NCBI RefSeq assembly: GCF_020382885.2
Contig: NC_058513.1
Coordinates: 11,991,641 to 12,055,640 of the forward strand
From: Scatophagus argus
Lineage: Eukaryota; Chordata; Actinopteri; Scatophagidae
Length of the DNA stretch: 64,000 nt
Direction: 5' to 3'
Positions within the stretch are counted from its first letter, which is position 1. Each line of letters begins with the position of its first letter. A program made the position numbers and the translations under genes. Shown piece by piece: positions 61,455-64,000 of the stretch. The notes under the pieces are model-generated. The model was not told the origin of the DNA. It did not search any database and worked only from the letters and a program-made list of their open reading frames with translations.

Positions 61455-61820
61455 GGACCCTGCACAGGGTTGGTGGACAGGTGGGTCTGCCTCGTGACCT
61501 CCATTCTGGTTTATCCCTGGGGTGTTCAATGGGGTTGAGGTCGGGGCTCTGTGTGGGCCGGTTGGGTTCTTCCACACCTGACTCATCCGGTCATGTCTTT
61601 GTGGACCTTGATTTGTGTGCTTGGGTGGAGTCGTGTTGGGGGCTGTTGCACCAGGGTTGGAGGCATAGCGTTGTCCAAAATGTCTTGGTGTGCTGGAGCA
61701 TTAAGATTTCTGTTCACTGGAACTAAGGAGCCAAGCCCAACCCCTGGAAAACAGCCGTATACCACACCTGAATTCAGTAATAAAGCGGTGTGTCTGAATA
61801 CTTTTGGCTATGTAGTGTAT
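61455..61820 (-). mobile_element. Internally deleted Tc1/mariner-like element
   Basis: Read on the minus strand from 61,820: TACACTACATAGCCAAAAGT, then ATTCAGACACACCGC, then a jump straight into transposase C-terminal sequence (GGCTGTTTTCCAGGGGTTGG and onward). Recognisable coding phrases are CCAGTGAACAGAAATCTTAA and CCGACCTCAACCCCATTGAA, the SPDLNPIE region. The frame is broken in several places. The structure matches the copy at 11.7 kb. It lies between the convergent ppp1r1b and pnmt genes. Confidence 0.75.
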
Positions 61821-62829
61821 TTAAAATCCCTTAAAATTAGCCAAGAAAACACACAAATTCCCATTTTGCTTACACCGCATGTTTCCCTTCATCCTCATCA
61901 AAGTCTGGGCAATGATTTAGGTGTGTTATGAGGCAGGTACTGACTCTCAGCTTTTAAAACCTCTAACTGCGCATTATCAATCATATTCATTAAGGTTCAC
62001 ATCTTATATGACATTTAAAAAATGATACAAAGTATTAAGATTAACCCATAGGATTATAATGATGTGAGTTGGCTGATTTTTTGAAAAGCATTTTTAGCAA
62101 ATTTACTCTGCCTCAGTTTATTTCAGTATCAGCAGCACAATTACATCAACATAATGTAGCCAGTCTCAGATAAGAGGACATCATGAAGTCTTCATTGTTG
62201 CTGCCCTGACTTTATTCACTTCATCACAAATGACTGGCAACTCATCAGTATTTTAACTGAATAGCAGTTAATTGCACAAAAGTATATAACATATTAAAAT
62301 ATACTGTTTACAAACAGTTTGAAAGGCATTATTTTATGATATTATATGATATGCTGAAAATAAAAATTCAAGCATGACATTCTTGATGCTGCAGTTGCTA
62401 TATTTGAACTGCAGGAGGCGATGTGTAATTACATTTCCAACCATGAGCGCTCCTCTGGCAGCAAAAGTTGGTGTCACAAATGTACTCAACCGCAGACATT
62501 TATTGGACTAATAAGATAAAATGGAATAGAGTTAAATTTATAATTTACCTGTTTGTGTCTCAGCATTTTCCCCTACAGAGTCAGATTCAAAGTAACATCT
62601 CACCCAGAATAAGGAAAATAAAAAAAATACTAATATGGGTGGTTATTATTTAAACATCACCAGAAATAACAGAATTATTGGTTAAATAAAAGCACAACCA
62701 AGAATCGCTTGCTATGCTAAAACATACATTTACCTCAGCTTAATATATAATACTTTCATCTGTACGAATGCTTTTCAGACTTTCTACCTTAATACCCTTA
62801 AACCTTTGTCTTTTCTCCCACTTTACCTT
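61821..62829. other. intergenic and probable pnmt 3' UTR
   Basis: AT-rich, with no exon. Human STARD3 and TCAP lie between PPP1R1B and PNMT; neither is seen. A minus-strand AATAAA (plus TTTATT at 62,499-62,504) could end the pnmt transcript. Confidence 0.5.
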
Positions 62830-63268
62830 TTAATCCTTTCTTGCCTTTACGAAAAACACACCAGTCACATCATCCACCCCCACCCTCATGTCCTGGGACA
62901 GCGTGTAAACCTCCAGCCTGATCAGCGTGTAGCCCGTCTCCTTCAGACTATCACAGACCTGGGCCTCATTCAGTGGGACCACTGGAATCTTCACCCCAGG
63001 CCCACCGAAATAGTAACTCTCCCCCAGGGCTCCGATGAGCAGGAGGTGGCCACCGGGCCGCAGGAGCCTCCCAATGTGGCCCAGGGCCCTGGTGAAGGCG
63101 GCCAGGTTAGGGCTGACGCTCTCCAGGCAGAAGCAGGACACGAGACAGTCGGCCCCTGCTGAGGGAAGGGCATCGTGGGCCAGAGGCTGAGGGCGGTGCA
63201 CGTCAATTGGGACGATGTCCTTGACCACCTGACGTAGTTTGGCAGCTTTCTCTGTCCATTCAGAGGGC
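62830..63268 (-). CDS. pnmt: pnmt last exon (phenylethanolamine N-methyltransferase, partial)
   Basis: PNMT transfers a methyl group from S-adenosylmethionine to noradrenaline, making adrenaline, in the cytosol. This exon starts after a clear acceptor (TTTACCAG, minus strand, exon from 63,268) and encodes the last 145 residues to a TAA at 62,830. It reads PSEWTEKAAKLRQVVKDIVP, then IDVHRPQPL, FCLESVSPNLAAFTRAL, LLRPGGHLLLIGAL, GESYYFGG, VGVDDVTGVFFVKARKD, closely following human PNMT. The substrate-contacting Glu219, Tyr222 and Asp267 of the human enzyme have counterparts in GESYY and VDD. Family relatives INMT and NNMT share the fold, but the VPIDVHRPQPL and VDDVTGVFF phrases favour PNMT. 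The first exons, with the SAM-binding glycine motif, are outside the window. Confidence 0.9.
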
Positions 63269-64000
63269 CTGGTAAAGACAGTAAATCGCCAAATTGGATA
63301 AAATATCTGTCATAAATGTACCACACAGCATAACTCTGCCTTGCATGATAGTGATGTGGGTGTTAATTAGCTATTCTGGTGGCATAGCTCTACAGATGGC
63401 AATGATGGTCAGCCAGTCCACCTGTTTGCTTTGAAATGCTGTTCGTTGTTTGAAATGAAATGTTTTACATGCATTCACAGTCTCCCCTGACTTTCCTGCA
63501 GTGTTACCAGCTGATTGAAGCCTTCGCTTATCCACTGAAATAGCTCTACATCTACCAGATGAACTGGAATGGAATTTGGTAACAACATTGACATCTAAAT
63601 AATTTATCTTACTGACTTCGGTGACTTTTTCTGTAGCGTAAGGTTGGCGTGTTTTGAGTGAAATGTCAACAAGTGATTGTTATCAAATCTGGCACATTTA
63701 TGGACTGTAATCAGTCAGTACCATCAATAAGTCAGTTCTTAATTTGTTGTATGCCTTCTTATCAAACTGACTTTCCAAATCAGGGCACTTTTATTATTGT
63801 CACAGTCGGCACAGTACAGGCAGAGGGTGAGAATAAACGTGAGCTCTGCTGGCACTTAAAAGAAGGTCACTGATTAAATCTTATGATTGTGAAAGCAGTT
63901 ATGGGGGGAACATGTTAGGAGAGAGAAGCGTATAAAGCTTCTCTTCAGTGCTCCTGATCTATTTGAAGCAAAAAGGTTTCACTTGGTGCTCTTTATTGTT
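63269..64000 (-). other. pnmt: pnmt intron (partial)
   Basis: This sequence lies upstream of the last pnmt exon. I looked for the preceding exon (the DIGSGP-type SAM-binding segment) and did not find it before the window ends. Confidence 0.6.

Noticed and set aside
62408..62422. CTCF-like phrase ACTGCAGGAGGCGAT near 62.4 kb
   Set aside because: Only 11 of 15 consensus positions match; too weak to list. A similar 11-of-15 phrase near 24,986 was dropped for the same reason.
1..64000. tRNA, rRNA, snoRNA, microRNA or CRISPR features
   Set aside because: No tRNA B-box with a matching fold, no rRNA sequence and no spaced direct-repeat array was noticed; small structured RNAs cannot be excluded by eye.

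Overview
The window is vertebrate nuclear DNA, almost certainly from a ray-finned (teleost) fish. It has spliced genes with GT/AG introns, long CA/GT, ATT and GA microsatellites, fragments of Tc1-like and hAT-like transposons of the kind common in fish, and a gene order matching human 17q12 (STAC2-FBXL20-MED1-CDK12-NEUROD2-PPP1R1B-STARD3-TCAP-PNMT). The species cannot be read from the sequence. There is no prokaryotic, CRISPR or viral content.

Layout, left to right. 1-843: stac2 on the minus strand, only its first coding exon (754-843) and part of intron 1, with promoter sequence up to about 1330. 1.3-14.5 kb: intergenic, no exon recognised, several decayed fish repeats and Tc1 derivatives. 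15,239-24,573: the complete mediator subunit gene med1 on the minus strand, 16 coding exons and about 1832 residues, including a 3.9-kb last exon that encodes the disordered C-terminal half with both LXXLL boxes. 24.7-44.1 kb: a gene-free interval with microsatellites, a clean hAT MITE and several candidate regulatory blocks. 44,503-45,576: neurod2, single coding exon, minus strand, with a probable noncoding first exon near 47.5 kb. 52,148-60,368: ppp1r1b (DARPP-32) on the plus strand in five coding exons. 61.4-61.8 kb: another Tc1 derivative. 62,830-63,268: last exon of pnmt on the minus strand; its earlier exons lie beyond the right edge.

The genes are not an operon. They are a conserved block of neighbours: a transcription co-activator (med1), a forebrain neuronal bHLH factor (neurod2), a dopamine-signalling phosphatase inhibitor (ppp1r1b) and the adrenaline-synthesising methyltransferase (pnmt). 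Compared with human, fbxl20 and cdk12 are missing from their expected slots, stard3 and tcap are missing between ppp1r1b and pnmt, and pnmt is inverted relative to ppp1r1b. I saw no wholly new system. The observations most worth checking are the replacement of the CDK5-site threonine in DARPP-32 by glutamine, unusual residues in the NeuroD2 bHLH, the gene losses and rearrangement, and regulatory-looking blocks around neurod2, including two exact CTCF-consensus sites flanking the med1-neurod2 interval.
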